Source: Bacillus sp. FJAT-49736
Lineage (GTDB): Bacteria; Bacillota; Bacilli; Bacillales; Bacillaceae_C
Assembly (NCBI RefSeq): GCF_018343615.1
Contig: NZ_JAGYPI010000001.1
Span: 1,320,960 to 1,384,959, forward strand
DNA length: 64,000 nt
Direction: 5' to 3'
The number at the start of each line of letters is the position of its first letter. The first letter of the stretch is position 1. The notes beneath the pieces were generated by a model. That model saw nothing but the letters and a program-made list of their open reading frames with translations, ran no database searches and was not told the origin of the DNA. Positions 19,330-27,480 of the stretch are shown here, piece after piece. Position numbers and translations under genes: made by a program.

Positions 19330-19908
19330 TTATTTCCCCTTTTTCAGCTTTAATTTCGTTCTTATTCCAGAATAAATTGCAATAACGAGTCCGCCAACAA
19401 CATCGGCAATCAAATCTGTCATTGTATCGGAATTACCTCCACCCTGCATGGTGGTTCCAAAAAATTGATCACAGGAAAACTCATATACTTCCCACAATAC
19501 TCCCCCGAGTCCAGCAAATCCAAAGGTAAACAAAAATACAAACCAAGGAGAGATTCCTGCACCCGCTTTGCGATGAATAAGTCTTTCATATAAAGCAACG
19601 GCTGTAAAAGCCAGTATACCACCGCTAATAAAATGAACAAATGTATCCCACCAGCCAAGACCATACCAACCTCTAATCGTGCCTAGATATTGGGATCCAA
19701 ATAGAAAAATAAAATAGGAAATGATGATGGGTAAATTAAATTTTAGCTTCGTAAATAACGCCAACAAAAGTGGGATTGCCCCGCAAACGACACCTCCAAC
19801 ACCGACCCATGCCTTCTTCATTTCTTCCGTCTGAAAGTGATAAAATGCCATAATCCCCATAAAAATCACGTATAACAAGCTAATGAAGATCACAAATTTG
19901 CGATTCAT
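19330..19908 (-). CDS. Integral membrane protein, paralogue A (DUF2238/YjdF-like)
   Basis: 192 residues with about six transmembrane segments. Signature regions are YFIFLFGSQYLGTIRGWYGLGWWDTFVHFISGGIL (about 65-98) and LWEVYEFSCDQFFGTTMQGGGNSDTMTDLIADVVGG near the C-terminus. The WWD-x-x-H and WE-x-YEF-x-D-Q-F...DTM-x-DL motifs resemble the YjdF/DUF2238 membrane family, whose function is unknown; the acidic residues within the helices could bind a metal or a lipid headgroup. GGAGGTGAT precedes the ATG at 19908. The upstream neighbour is a clear paralogue, 18 bases away. Confidence 0.75.
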   Translation of the reverse strand: MNRKFVIFISLLYVIFMGIMAFYHFQTEEMKKAWVGVGGVVCGAIPLLLALFTKLKFNLPIIISYFIFLFGSQYLGTIRGWYGLGWWDTFVHFISGGILAFTAVALYERLIHRKAGAGISPWFVFLFTFGFAGLGGVLWEVYEFSCDQFFGTTMQGGGNSDTMTDLIADVVGGLVIAIYSGIRTKLKLKKGK

Positions 19909-19926
19909 CCTATCACCTCCGAAAAA

Positions 19927-20493
19927 TTATATCCGCTGCTTCCGTACAGCACCATACATTGCGATTATTAATCCGCCAACAAGACCTGCGAGCAAGTCAA
20001 GCATTGTATCCGTGTTTCCCCCACGCTGCATTGTATGTGTAACGAATTGATCTCCTAAAAACTCATATATCTCCCATAATATGCTTGCAAGAACCGCCAG
20101 CGATACAACAAAAAGAAAAATAATCATGCGAGATATCTCGCCTCTAATAGTTTTACGGGCAAAAACCTTGAATAAAGTAATTCCTATATACCCAACCAAT
20201 ATTCCTTTATATAAATGGAGGGTTGAGTCCCACCATTTATAATGGAGATAAAAGCTTGCAATCGATCCTAAATAAGTAGTACAAAATAAGAACAAATAGT
20301 AGCCGAAAATCGTTGGAATGTTAAATGGATTTTCCTTCAAAAATAATAAGCCGAGAGGTAAAGCACTGACTATGATGCCACCAAGTGCAACCTGCCATCG
20401 TGATGAATCTCCCTTCGAAATATAAATAACCATAAGGATTGCCATAAATACAATAAAAATGATACTTAGAAAAATAATTAGGAATTTCTTCAC
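19927..20493 (-). CDS. Integral membrane protein, paralogue B (DUF2238/YjdF-like)
   Basis: 188 residues from the GTG at 20493, 9-10 bases after AAAGGGGA; the frame is open to 20541 without a ribosome site. It shares the layout of the downstream gene: FGYYLFLFCTTYLGSI, KWWDSTLHLYKGIL, then LWEIYEFLGDQFVTHTMQ and GGNTDTMLDLLAGLVGGLI. The glycine- and acid-containing C-terminal motif is more strongly conserved between the two copies than the N-terminal helices, so it probably holds the functional site. Tandem duplication is the simplest origin. Confidence 0.75.
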   Translation of the reverse strand: MKKFLIIFLSIIFIVFMAILMVIYISKGDSSRWQVALGGIIVSALPLGLLFLKENPFNIPTIFGYYLFLFCTTYLGSIASFYLHYKWWDSTLHLYKGILVGYIGITLFKVFARKTIRGEISRMIIFLFVVSLAVLASILWEIYEFLGDQFVTHTMQRGGNTDTMLDLLAGLVGGLIIAMYGAVRKQRI

Positions 20494-20577
20494 CCGACTA
20501 TTCCCCTTTAATAAAATTGATATACTTATAAAATATCCCATCCTTTCAAATACATCCGTATTGATTTATTATTGCAA

Positions 20578-20622
20578 TAAAAAAACTGTCCCATATGGTG
20601 TCAGTCACCTTACAGGACAGTT
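20578..20622 (-). terminator. Terminator of the aminopeptidase P gene
   Basis: On the minus strand AACTGTCC (from 20622) pairs with GGACAGTT (to 20584) around a loop holding a second small stem GGTGACTGACACC, followed by TTTTT. Confidence 0.8.
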
Positions 20623-20632
20623 CTTGTAATTC

Positions 20633-21877
20633 TTATTTATTCATAAAAGCCTCGATTTCTTCCACGGAACGAATAATATCTTTAGATAGGTTATCGTATC
20701 CATTTTCAGTAACTAACACATCATCTTCTATACGAATACCGATGCCTTCTTCTTCGATATAAAGACCAGGTTCTACCGTTAATACCATTCCCGGCTCTAA
20801 AACCTTGTCTCGATAATTTCCAACATCATGTGTATCAAGACCTAGCGAATGACTGACACCATGATAATAATATTTACTGATTTCACTTTCTTCTTTGATT
20901 AATCCGAGCTTAAGACACTCTTCCGCTAAAACCTTCTTCGTATGCTCATTGAGCTTCGTGAACGGTACTCCTGGTTTAATAAGCTCAGTTGTTTCTTTTA
21001 ATGCTCTTAGTACAATATTGTAAAATGTTTTTTGTCTTTCACTGAATTTACCATTCACAGGGAAGGTAAAACTGATGTCTGCGCTGTAATAGTCGTACTG
21101 AGCTCCTAAATCCAACAGAACGAGGTTTCCATCTTCCGCAACCGAATTATTTTTATCATAATGAAGAACTGTACCATTTTGTCCACTTGCAACAATTGTA
21201 GGGAAGGCAAAATCCTTCACTCCCTCAGATTTGAGCACGAAATCAAAGTGGGCTTCAAGCTGATATTCCTTCATACCAGGTTTGGCATTGCTCATAAGAT
21301 TGTAAATCCCATTTTTCGTAATTTCGATAGCTTGTTTGATTTTTTCTATTTCTTCCGGTTTTTTGTACAGTCTTAAATCACAAATAATCGGATAGACATT
21401 TTTAATTTGTAGGAAAGGAAAATTTGTCTGCACTTCTTTTACAAAAAGCTGCGGTTTTGTTGTAACGGTATCTAATTCACTTCTTTCTAAATCCACATAA
21501 AGTCTTGCAGACTGCAAGGAAGAAACTGTTCTTGAAAAAAACGTACGGAACTGCTCTGTGAATTGTATATTTTTAACACCGGAAAGTTCCTGAGCCTCCT
21601 CTGTTGAAACAGTCTTTCCAACCCATTTTTCCATGACAGGATCCGATTTTTCAATAAATAGGTATTCGTCAACCTTATTATCTCGCTTAAAGGCAAGAAA
21701 AATATTATTTGGCTCATTAATACCGGTTATATAATAAAAATTGCGATTAGGCACAAATTTATACGCTTCATCCGCTGACTTATGTGGTGCTTTGCCGGCA
21801 AATAAAACAAGCAATGTATTCTCCTCAAGCTGTTGATATAAATTTTCACGATTATGTACAAAAAACTCTTTGTTCAA
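20633..21877 (-). CDS. Xaa-Pro aminopeptidase (aminopeptidase P family)
   Basis: 414 residues: an N-terminal AMP_N domain (about 1-125, with FYYITGINEPNNIFL) and a C-terminal pita-bread metallopeptidase domain (about 175-410). The five metal ligands are visible: Asp256 (LLDLGAQ), Asp267 (SADIS), His343 (GVSHSLGLDTHD), Glu369 (VEPGLYI) and Glu384 (IRIEDDV). It removes an N-terminal residue that precedes proline, using two Mn2+ ions in the cytoplasm. Unlike the short YqhT-type enzymes it has the full AMP_N domain, so it resembles E. coli PepP. It is monocistronic with its own terminator. Confidence 0.93.
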   Translation of the reverse strand: MNKEFFVHNRENLYQQLEENTLLVLFAGKAPHKSADEAYKFVPNRNFYYITGINEPNNIFLAFKRDNKVDEYLFIEKSDPVMEKWVGKTVSTEEAQELSGVKNIQFTEQFRTFFSRTVSSLQSARLYVDLERSELDTVTTKPQLFVKEVQTNFPFLQIKNVYPIICDLRLYKKPEEIEKIKQAIEITKNGIYNLMSNAKPGMKEYQLEAHFDFVLKSEGVKDFAFPTIVASGQNGTVLHYDKNNSVAEDGNLVLLDLGAQYDYYSADISFTFPVNGKFSERQKTFYNIVLRALKETTELIKPGVPFTKLNEHTKKVLAEECLKLGLIKEESEISKYYYHGVSHSLGLDTHDVGNYRDKVLEPGMVLTVEPGLYIEEEGIGIRIEDDVLVTENGYDNLSKDIIRSVEEIEAFMNK

Positions 21878-21966
21878 GACAATCCCTCTCCTCTGCTATT
21901 TCTATTATTTTATTTATCTTTTTATTATACTCCACTATTTGAATTTTTTTAATTAATAAATCTTAT

Positions 21967-21997
21967 AAAAAAAGAAGCCCGTTTTAATACGAACTTC
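21967..21997 (-). terminator. Terminator of the three-gene membrane operon
   Basis: GAAGTTCGT pairs with ACGGGCTTC on the minus strand (21997 to 21974) and is followed by seven T. Confidence 0.75.
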
Positions 21998-22010
21998 CTT
22001 TTTGGAAATA

Positions 22011-22223
22011 TTATTTTTGCTTCAATATTTCTTTCAGTTTTTGATATTCCTCCACATCAATTTCTCCGGATGCTAAACGCTTATCCAGGATGCTAAATGA
22101 ATCCGGATAGTTTTCATTTGAAAAATATCTTCTTCCCTTTCGTATCCTAAAATTTACGAATAGAAGAATAAGGATTAATATAAACAGAAAACAAAATGGA
22201 TGAACAACTCCCCAATAATGCAT
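22011..22223 (-). CDS. Small membrane protein with a C-terminal SHOCT motif
   Basis: 70 residues. A hydrophobic helix (PFCFLFILILILLFVNFRI, about 9-27) is followed by a basic stretch and a SHOCT (short C-terminal) motif: ILDKRLASGEIDVEEYQKLKEIL. SHOCT segments are thought to mediate oligomerisation. AAAGGAG lies 9 bases before the ATG at 22223, and the stop of the upstream gene falls inside this ribosome site, so translation is probably coupled. It is last in an operon of three membrane proteins. Confidence 0.8.
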   Translation of the reverse strand: MHYWGVVHPFCFLFILILILLFVNFRIRKGRRYFSNENYPDSFSILDKRLASGEIDVEEYQKLKEILKQK

Positions 22224-22225
22224 AA

Positions 22226-22627
22226 TTATCTACTCCTTTTATTTTTTATTAAACCAATGGCAGCTTGCGACATAACTAAAGCTCTCCAAAATAACACTAA
22301 TGCAATAATCGGATGCAGCGCGGAAACAAAAGGTACTTTTCCAATGAGACTAGCAGTAACATATTGTAATACAATCATTAGAAAGAGGCTTGCACTATCC
22401 CATTTCCACAATTTAGGAATACCTCCAAACAAGGAGATAATGAACATAATGACTGGTATAAACTCAAATAAGTGAACAAAACTCTGATGGTATGACCAAT
22501 CTCCAATATGAACAAATATTGCTATCCCAGCAAAAAACACTTGGACCAAAATACTAATGAAAAAAAGTATGGATAGAATCATATAAATCATTCTAAATGT
22601 GTTTTTACCAGGTACTTGATGGTCCAA
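22226..22627 (-). CDS. DUF6220-like four-helix membrane protein
   Basis: 133 residues from a TTG at 22627, 8-9 bases after AGAGGAG. An ATG at 22636 touches that site, and an ATG at 22669 would overlap the upstream gene. Four transmembrane helices are predicted; ILVQVFFAGIAIF followed by SYHQSFVHLFEF and the C-terminal HPIIALVLFWRALVM give the family pattern (Q-V-F-x-A-G, H-x-x-F, HP). The function is unknown; the conserved His residues may bind haem or a metal. It is the middle gene of the operon. Confidence 0.65.
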   Translation of the reverse strand: MDHQVPGKNTFRMIYMILSILFFISILVQVFFAGIAIFVHIGDWSYHQSFVHLFEFIPVIMFIISLFGGIPKLWKWDSASLFLMIVLQYVTASLIGKVPFVSALHPIIALVLFWRALVMSQAAIGLIKNKRSR

Positions 22628-22641
22628 ATTAATCATCTCCT

Positions 22642-23094
22642 CTATGCTGCTCGGATTCTTCTTCCCCATGGCTTGTATACGGAAATAGCGTACATCACTG
22701 CCAAAGAGAATATTTGCAGACAAATCCCTGTCCAAAGATATGCCTGATTAATGACATCGACAGATTGGTTCTCCGTAGATAAAGTGAAAGCTTGTAATGT
22801 CCATACCTGCATACCCCATAAATTGATAGCAATCACAAGTAAGGTCAAACCCTCCTTCGCAAGAATCCAATAATAACGAAACAATCCCCATTTTGTCCCT
22901 ACAGACAGAATAATTCCGGTAATAGTTGTCCCAATAGTCGATGCACGAACCGATGTTTTTGCTAAAATGGTCATTGCATGAAAACAAGCGTTGGCCGTCT
23001 GATGATTACCGGCAGAAGCAGTGATACTGAAAATCAGAAAAGCTATCATATTTCCAAACATAATTGCTGCAAACAAAAGATGGAATGTAAGCAA
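22642..23094 (-). CDS. DUF2269-like integral membrane protein
   Basis: 150 residues if read from the TTG at 23094, with four transmembrane helices (FHLLFAAIMFGNMIAFLIF, ASTIGTTITGIILSV, LTLLVIAINLWGM, LWTGICLQIFSLAVMYAI). No ribosome site precedes this TTG. A CTG at 23124, in frame and eight bases after AGGAGG, would add a basic ten-residue head (LKLSVKSKKL) and is the better-placed start. It is first in an operon with the DUF6220-like and SHOCT proteins. The function is unknown. Confidence 0.65.
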   Translation of the reverse strand: MLTFHLLFAAIMFGNMIAFLIFSITASAGNHQTANACFHAMTILAKTSVRASTIGTTITGIILSVGTKWGLFRYYWILAKEGLTLLVIAINLWGMQVWTLQAFTLSTENQSVDVINQAYLWTGICLQIFSLAVMYAISVYKPWGRRIRAA

Positions 23095-23261
23095 CAGCTT
23101 TTTGGACTTTACGGAAAGCTTCAGTCTCCTCCCCTCCTCATAGATAAACTATCTTTTTACAAGTCTTATTGTATGGGGCAAATCTAAACCCGCTCTTAAC
23201 CAAATATTTAATAATTATTAAATGAATGAAGTTCATAATGGTATTTAATCCTTTAATTAAT

Positions 23262-23312
23262 AAAAAAAGAAAGCCATTCTTTATCCTTTTTTAAGAGATT
23301 AAGAATGACTTT
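23262..23312 (-). terminator. Terminator of the two-component operon
   Basis: On the minus strand AAAGTCATTCTTAATC (23312-23297) pairs with GATAAAGAATGGCTTT (23285-23270), followed by CTTTTTTT. Confidence 0.8.
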
Positions 23313-23314
23313 GT

Positions 23315-24001
23315 TTATGGTTTTAAGCGATACCCAGTTCCCCAAACCGTTTCTAAATAGTTTGGATTACTCGGATCCACTTCCATTTTTTCACGTATTC
23401 TTCTTACATGGACCGTAACCGTTGATGTGTCTCCAAGCGCATCGAAGCCCCAAATTCTCTCAAATAAATGCTCTTTGCTGAAGACTTGATTAGGATGCAT
23501 TGCTAAAAAGGTTAATAAATCAAACTCTCGAGCAGTCAGTAAGATTTCTTTTTCATTTACAAAAACTTGCCTTGAGCTCTTATTAATATATAATCCGCGA
23601 ATTTGTATATCATCCAAAGGCTCGTTTTTTCGAATGAGCCTTTCATATCGAGCAAGATGCGCTTTAACCCTAGCTACTAACTCACTTGGGCTAAAAGGCT
23701 TCACGATATAATCATCTGCTCCGAGGCCAAAACCGCGGACTTTATCAATATCATCATTTTTAGCAGTTACCATTAGGATCGGGATGTCTGTCTGTTTTCT
23801 AAGTTCCTTACATAGCTCAAAACCATTACCATGTGGAATCATCAAGTCTAAAATAACTAAATCGATGCTTCCGTTCACTGCTAAATCCATAGCTTTCCTT
23901 CCGTCCTCTAGCATATGGACCGCAAATCCCTCTATCTCTAAATAATCCCTTTCTAGCTCTGCTATACTTTGATCATCTTCAATGATTAAAATACGCTTCA
24001 T
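23315..24001 (-). CDS. OmpR-family response regulator
   Basis: 228 residues. The receiver domain (1-115) has acidic pocket residues Glu8-Asp9-Asp10, phospho-acceptor Asp52 in LVILDLMIPHGNG, Thr in LMVTAKND, and Lys in YIVKPFSP. The C-terminal winged helix (about 130-228) contains ILLTAREFDLLTFLAMHPNQVFSKEHLFERIWG and TVTVHVRRIREKME. It activates or represses unknown promoters when phosphorylated by the adjacent kinase. Its ATG overlaps the kinase stop codon (ATGA), so the two are co-translated. The closest B. subtilis types are YkoG or YrkP, but the orthology cannot be settled by eye. Confidence 0.93.
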   Translation of the reverse strand: MKRILIIEDDQSIAELERDYLEIEGFAVHMLEDGRKAMDLAVNGSIDLVILDLMIPHGNGFELCKELRKQTDIPILMVTAKNDDIDKVRGFGLGADDYIVKPFSPSELVARVKAHLARYERLIRKNEPLDDIQIRGLYINKSSRQVFVNEKEILLTAREFDLLTFLAMHPNQVFSKEHLFERIWGFDALGDTSTVTVHVRRIREKMEVDPSNPNYLETVWGTGYRLKP

Positions 24002-25449
24002 TCGTTATCACCTTCAGTAACCGGTTTCTTAAGCGTAAAATGGATGGTTAATCCTTCTCCCTCTGCGCTCTCTGCCCATATTTTTCCACCATGAGCTTCT
24101 ATTATTTGCGATGCTATTGCCAGTCCTAGTCCGCTCCCGCCTGTTTTCACATTTCGAGATGGATCCGTTCGGTAAAAGCGGTGGAATATCCTATTTATTT
24201 CAGCAAGTTCAACCCCTGGACCATTATCTTTAATGGATACTTGAACAACTTTATCCGTATCTTTTATGTTGATACCAAGCTTACATATTTCTTTATCATT
24301 GTATTTGATACTGTTTCTTACAATATTATTCATCACACGAATGAACTTATCAGGATCCATTATAACTCGAAGTGACCTTTCAGCTACTAGAGATACCTCA
24401 AGATTGCTTACATTTTCAAGACTTAATTCTTCTATATAGTCCTTCATAAAACGTTGAATGTTTACTTCTTCAAAATGAAAAGGCAAACTCTTTACATCTA
24501 GTTTGGAGTATAACGAAAGTTCATCTATTAAACGGTCCATATGCTCTGATTTTGCATGAATCGTACGAAGATATTTGGTAAGCTTTTCTTCTGTATTGGC
24601 GACCCCATCCATGATTCCTTCCACATAACCTTTGATTGACGTTATTGGTGTCTTCAAATCATGGGATATATTTGCGATCAATTCTTTGCGATTACTTTCA
24701 AATTGCTCTCTTAATTCCAATGATTCCTTTAACTTTTTTCGCATAGAGTCGAAGCTTAGGACGAGTTTTCCTAATTCATCCTTGCTTGATGACTTCATTT
24801 CAAAATCTAAATTCCCTTGGCTAATTTTCTCTGCTGCAGAGCTCAATTGACGAACGGGTCTTAATATACTTCTGGACATGAAATAGGATAGAACTGCATT
24901 GGTGGATACCAAAATAATCACAATGCCGAAAAAAATAAGAGGAAAATAACTTCGAGCAAATTGTGCAAAATTTATACTTTTATCGATGAAAAAAATGGTC
25001 CCTTCTGCACCATCCTTAAAATAAAAATCATGTTGCCTCACCGAATATTGTATATGGTTAAACCATACGACTGGACTGTAACCTTCCTTTCCGAATACCG
25101 GAAGATCCCTGTCAGCTATTTTTGACACATATTTCGATCGGTATAATGTTTCGTTTCCTTTTCTTATGATGAATCCCGTTTGGCTCTTCTCCAAATTTTT
25201 GCTTACAGAATCAAGATAATCTTTGTCCGATAATTTTTTCGGTTGGAGGGCTGCGAGCTTAGTTAGTTGATTAAAGGTAGAAGTATTATTGCTGCCGGGA
25301 TCTTGCCAGCCTTGATGTAAATGACTGTTAAATATCCTAAAATCCCCTCTAAATACAACATTCAATAATATAAAATAAAGGATTAAAATAAATATCGGCA
25401 TTAAAACCATTGCAGCATTAGAAATAAACAGCCTTTTTCGGATTGACAT
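23998..25449 (-). CDS. Membrane sensor histidine kinase
   Basis: 483 residues. Membrane helices lie at about 11-33 and 169-190, and the ~130-residue loop between them is an extracellular sensor. A HAMP domain (SRSILRPVRQLSSAAEKISQ) and the phospho-accepting H-box (ELIANISHDLKTPITS, His263) follow, then the N-box (NNIVRNSIKYN), G1 (IKDNGPGV) and G2 (GSGLGLAI). All boxes are intact. It phosphorylates the response regulator encoded next. The signal is unknown. GAAGGTG precedes the ATG at 25449. A 52-bp repeat array begins about 400 bases upstream. Confidence 0.92.
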   Translation of the reverse strand: MSIRKRLFISNAAMVLMPIFILILYFILLNVVFRGDFRIFNSHLHQGWQDPGSNNTSTFNQLTKLAALQPKKLSDKDYLDSVSKNLEKSQTGFIIRKGNETLYRSKYVSKIADRDLPVFGKEGYSPVVWFNHIQYSVRQHDFYFKDGAEGTIFFIDKSINFAQFARSYFPLIFFGIVIILVSTNAVLSYFMSRSILRPVRQLSSAAEKISQGNLDFEMKSSSKDELGKLVLSFDSMRKKLKESLELREQFESNRKELIANISHDLKTPITSIKGYVEGIMDGVANTEEKLTKYLRTIHAKSEHMDRLIDELSLYSKLDVKSLPFHFEEVNIQRFMKDYIEELSLENVSNLEVSLVAERSLRVIMDPDKFIRVMNNIVRNSIKYNDKEICKLGINIKDTDKVVQVSIKDNGPGVELAEINRIFHRFYRTDPSRNVKTGGSGLGLAIASQIIEAHGGKIWAESAEGEGLTIHFTLKKPVTEGDNE

Positions 25450-25846
25450 AAAAACACCTTCATTATAGTTTCATTACTTTGTACAGTAGTACCTATTTCT
25501 TAAATGGAGCAAAACAAATTCTTAACAATTTATTAAATTTATTTGGTTACTGATATATTCAAAGATTATCATGATGTCGATTCTTTATCCATGATTTTAA
25601 AAAGGCTTATTTCTAAATGTTGCTGATATGTAGACAACCCTTTTTCATGTCTGTGTCTAAAAAAGATAACAACAAATATGATTTATGGAGATATTGCAAG
25701 ATTTTCTTGGGGTATATTATGAAAAGTTACTTTTATTAAACGTCATGGGCTTGATTGCTCGGGCATTCTTTTTAATACAATTTATATAATACTTTTTGTT
25801 GCTGCTTTGCACAGAGATGTTGTCCAATAGAGAGTAAATATGAGAC
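25450..25846. other. Promoter side of the kinase operon
   Basis: About 400 AT-rich bases between the kinase start and the repeat array; no gene or clear operator was seen. Confidence 0.35.
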
Positions 25847-26434
25847 ATTTTGTCTTTCACTCACCTTATGAAAGACATTTTATCCTTGCTTGCCACACAT
25901 TTTGTCCTTCATCCACCTTATGAAAGAGATTTTACCCTTGCTTGCTACACATTTTGTCCTTCATCCACCTTATGAAAGACATTTTGCCTTGGTCTACCAC
26001 ACATTTTGTCCTTCATCCACCTTATGAAAGACATTTTAGCTTTGTCTGCCACACATTTTGTCCTTCATCCACCTTATGAAAGACATTTTGCCTTTGTCTT
26101 CCACACATTTTGTCCTTCATCCACCTTATGAAAGACATTTTGCCCTTGCTTGCTACACATTTTGTCCTTCATCCACCTTATGAAAGACATTTTGCCTTTG
26201 TCTTCCACCTATTTTGTCCTTCATCCACCTTATGAAAGACATTTTTCCCTTGCTTGCCACACATTTTGTCCTTCATCCACCTTATGAAAGACATTTTATC
26301 CTTGCTTGCTACACATTTTGTCCTTCATCCACCCTATGAAGGACATTTTAGCTTTGTCTGCTACACATTTTGTCCTTCATCCACCTTATGAAAGACATTT
26401 TGCCTTTGTCTACCACACATTTTGTCCTTCATCC
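25847..26434 (+). repeat. 52-bp tandem repeat array A (11 full copies plus one partial)
   Basis: Copies begin at 25847, 25899, 25951, 26003, 26055, 26107, 26159, 26211, 26263, 26315, 26367 and 26419 (the last cut short); every step is exactly 52 bases. Each has ATTTTGTCCTTCAT, 7 nt (CCACCTT), ATGAAAGACATTTTG or similar, then a 16-base linker ending CCACAC or CTACAC. Two linker subtypes occur, one with CTTGCTTGC (copies 1, 2, 6, 8, 9) and one with TTTGTCT or GGTCT (the others). Copy 10 carries ATGAAGGAC, which restores full pairing with its GTCCTTCAT arm. The array lies between divergent genes. Confidence 0.97.
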
Positions 26435-26609
26435 TATCCTGAATCTAACCTTTTAAATCCATCGTCAAGCTAGCCCAAGCCTCAATGGAAAGTAGCTTTA
26501 TTCAAAGAGCCTCAAATAAAATGAGTCAATTTCCAATATTTTAAAGCTATTCTTCCTAAATAATTGTAAAAAATAATGTCAAATAGTTTGTAGAATGAGG
26601 TAAAAATCC
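26435..26609. other. Spacer between repeat array A and the next gene
   Basis: Non-repetitive AT-rich sequence that should contain the promoter of the secreted-protein/VanW pair. Confidence 0.35.
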
Positions 26610-27455
26610 ATGAAACAAAATGTATTTATCATATTATTACTGTTTCTGTTTACTGGCTTCTGGTCTACTAGTACATATGCGACTACAAATAATAATGAAA
26701 ATCTGGTTGACTTCCAAATCGAAATGCTTGATTGGAAAAAGGTGAATAAAATTATACCTCGCTATTCCAAATTTACCGTTATTGATGTTGAGACGAGAAA
26801 AAGCTTTCGAGTTCAAAGAAGAGCGGGAAGATTTCATGCAGACGTACAGCCCTTAACGAAAAAAGATACGAAGATTATGAAAGAAATTTATAACGGTCAA
26901 TGGAGCTGGCGCAGGAGGGCAATCCTAATACAATCCCAGAATAAATTAATCGCCGCTTCCATGCATGGGATGCCTCATGGAGCGGGAGCACTCGATAATG
27001 GCTTTCGTGGTCATTTTTGCATTCATTTTAAGGGAAGTGTGACACATCGGTCCGAAAGGTCTGACTTATCTCACCAGGTAATGATCCATAAGGCTGGAGG
27101 AACAATTGATGAGTTTGTTCGTGATTTAACAGCTGATCAATTGACAACTACTTTTTTAGTATTTATAAAAAATGGAGATTTGGGATTAGCTAAAAAAGTA
27201 GCATTAACCAACCACAAAAAAATAAAAAAAGAACTCCAAAAAATTAAAGCCATTGATGCAATCAATTGGAAACTGTTGAATTCAGAAGAACTAGATCCAT
27301 ATGCCTTGGAAGCATCTATACCTGTGGAAGTAAGTATGATGGTTAAAAAAGTAGGTCCGGTAAAAACAACGGTCACCTTTCAACTGATTAGAACATCGCC
27401 AATCTCACCTTGGAAAATCAATGTAGATCCTTTGCTGTCCCTAACGAAGAAGTAA
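26610..27455 (+). CDS. Secreted cell-wall-associated protein, family without a name known to me
   Basis: 281 residues. The signal peptide (MKQNVFIILLLFLFTGFW, cleavage near YAT) leads into a conserved-looking domain: KFTVIDVETRKSFRVQRRAG, FHADVQPLTKKDTKIMKEIY, WSWRRRAILI, then ASMHGMPHGAGALDNGFRG and HFCIHFKGSVTH (about residues 118-150). The His-Gly-x-Pro-His and GHFCIHF blocks, with one Cys near a His, recall L,D-transpeptidase active sites, but the classical HGxx...SxGC(I/V)R(M/L) motif is not present, so catalysis is uncertain. The last 60 residues form a separate, probably NTF2-like or substrate domain. It is in tandem with a VanW protein. Confidence 0.65.
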   Translation: MKQNVFIILLLFLFTGFWSTSTYATTNNNENLVDFQIEMLDWKKVNKIIPRYSKFTVIDVETRKSFRVQRRAGRFHADVQPLTKKDTKIMKEIYNGQWSWRRRAILIQSQNKLIAASMHGMPHGAGALDNGFRGHFCIHFKGSVTHRSERSDLSHQVMIHKAGGTIDEFVRDLTADQLTTTFLVFIKNGDLGLAKKVALTNHKKIKKELQKIKAIDAINWKLLNSEELDPYALEASIPVEVSMMVKKVGPVKTTVTFQLIRTSPISPWKINVDPLLSLTKK

Positions 27456-27480
27456 TTATAGATGGAGGTGGAACAAATTC

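Noticed and set aside
25847-26434. CRISPR array
   Set aside because: The period is regular, but the segments between hairpins are near-copies of one another, not unique spacers, and no cas genes are present in the window. The same holds for the arrays at 46 and 51 kb.
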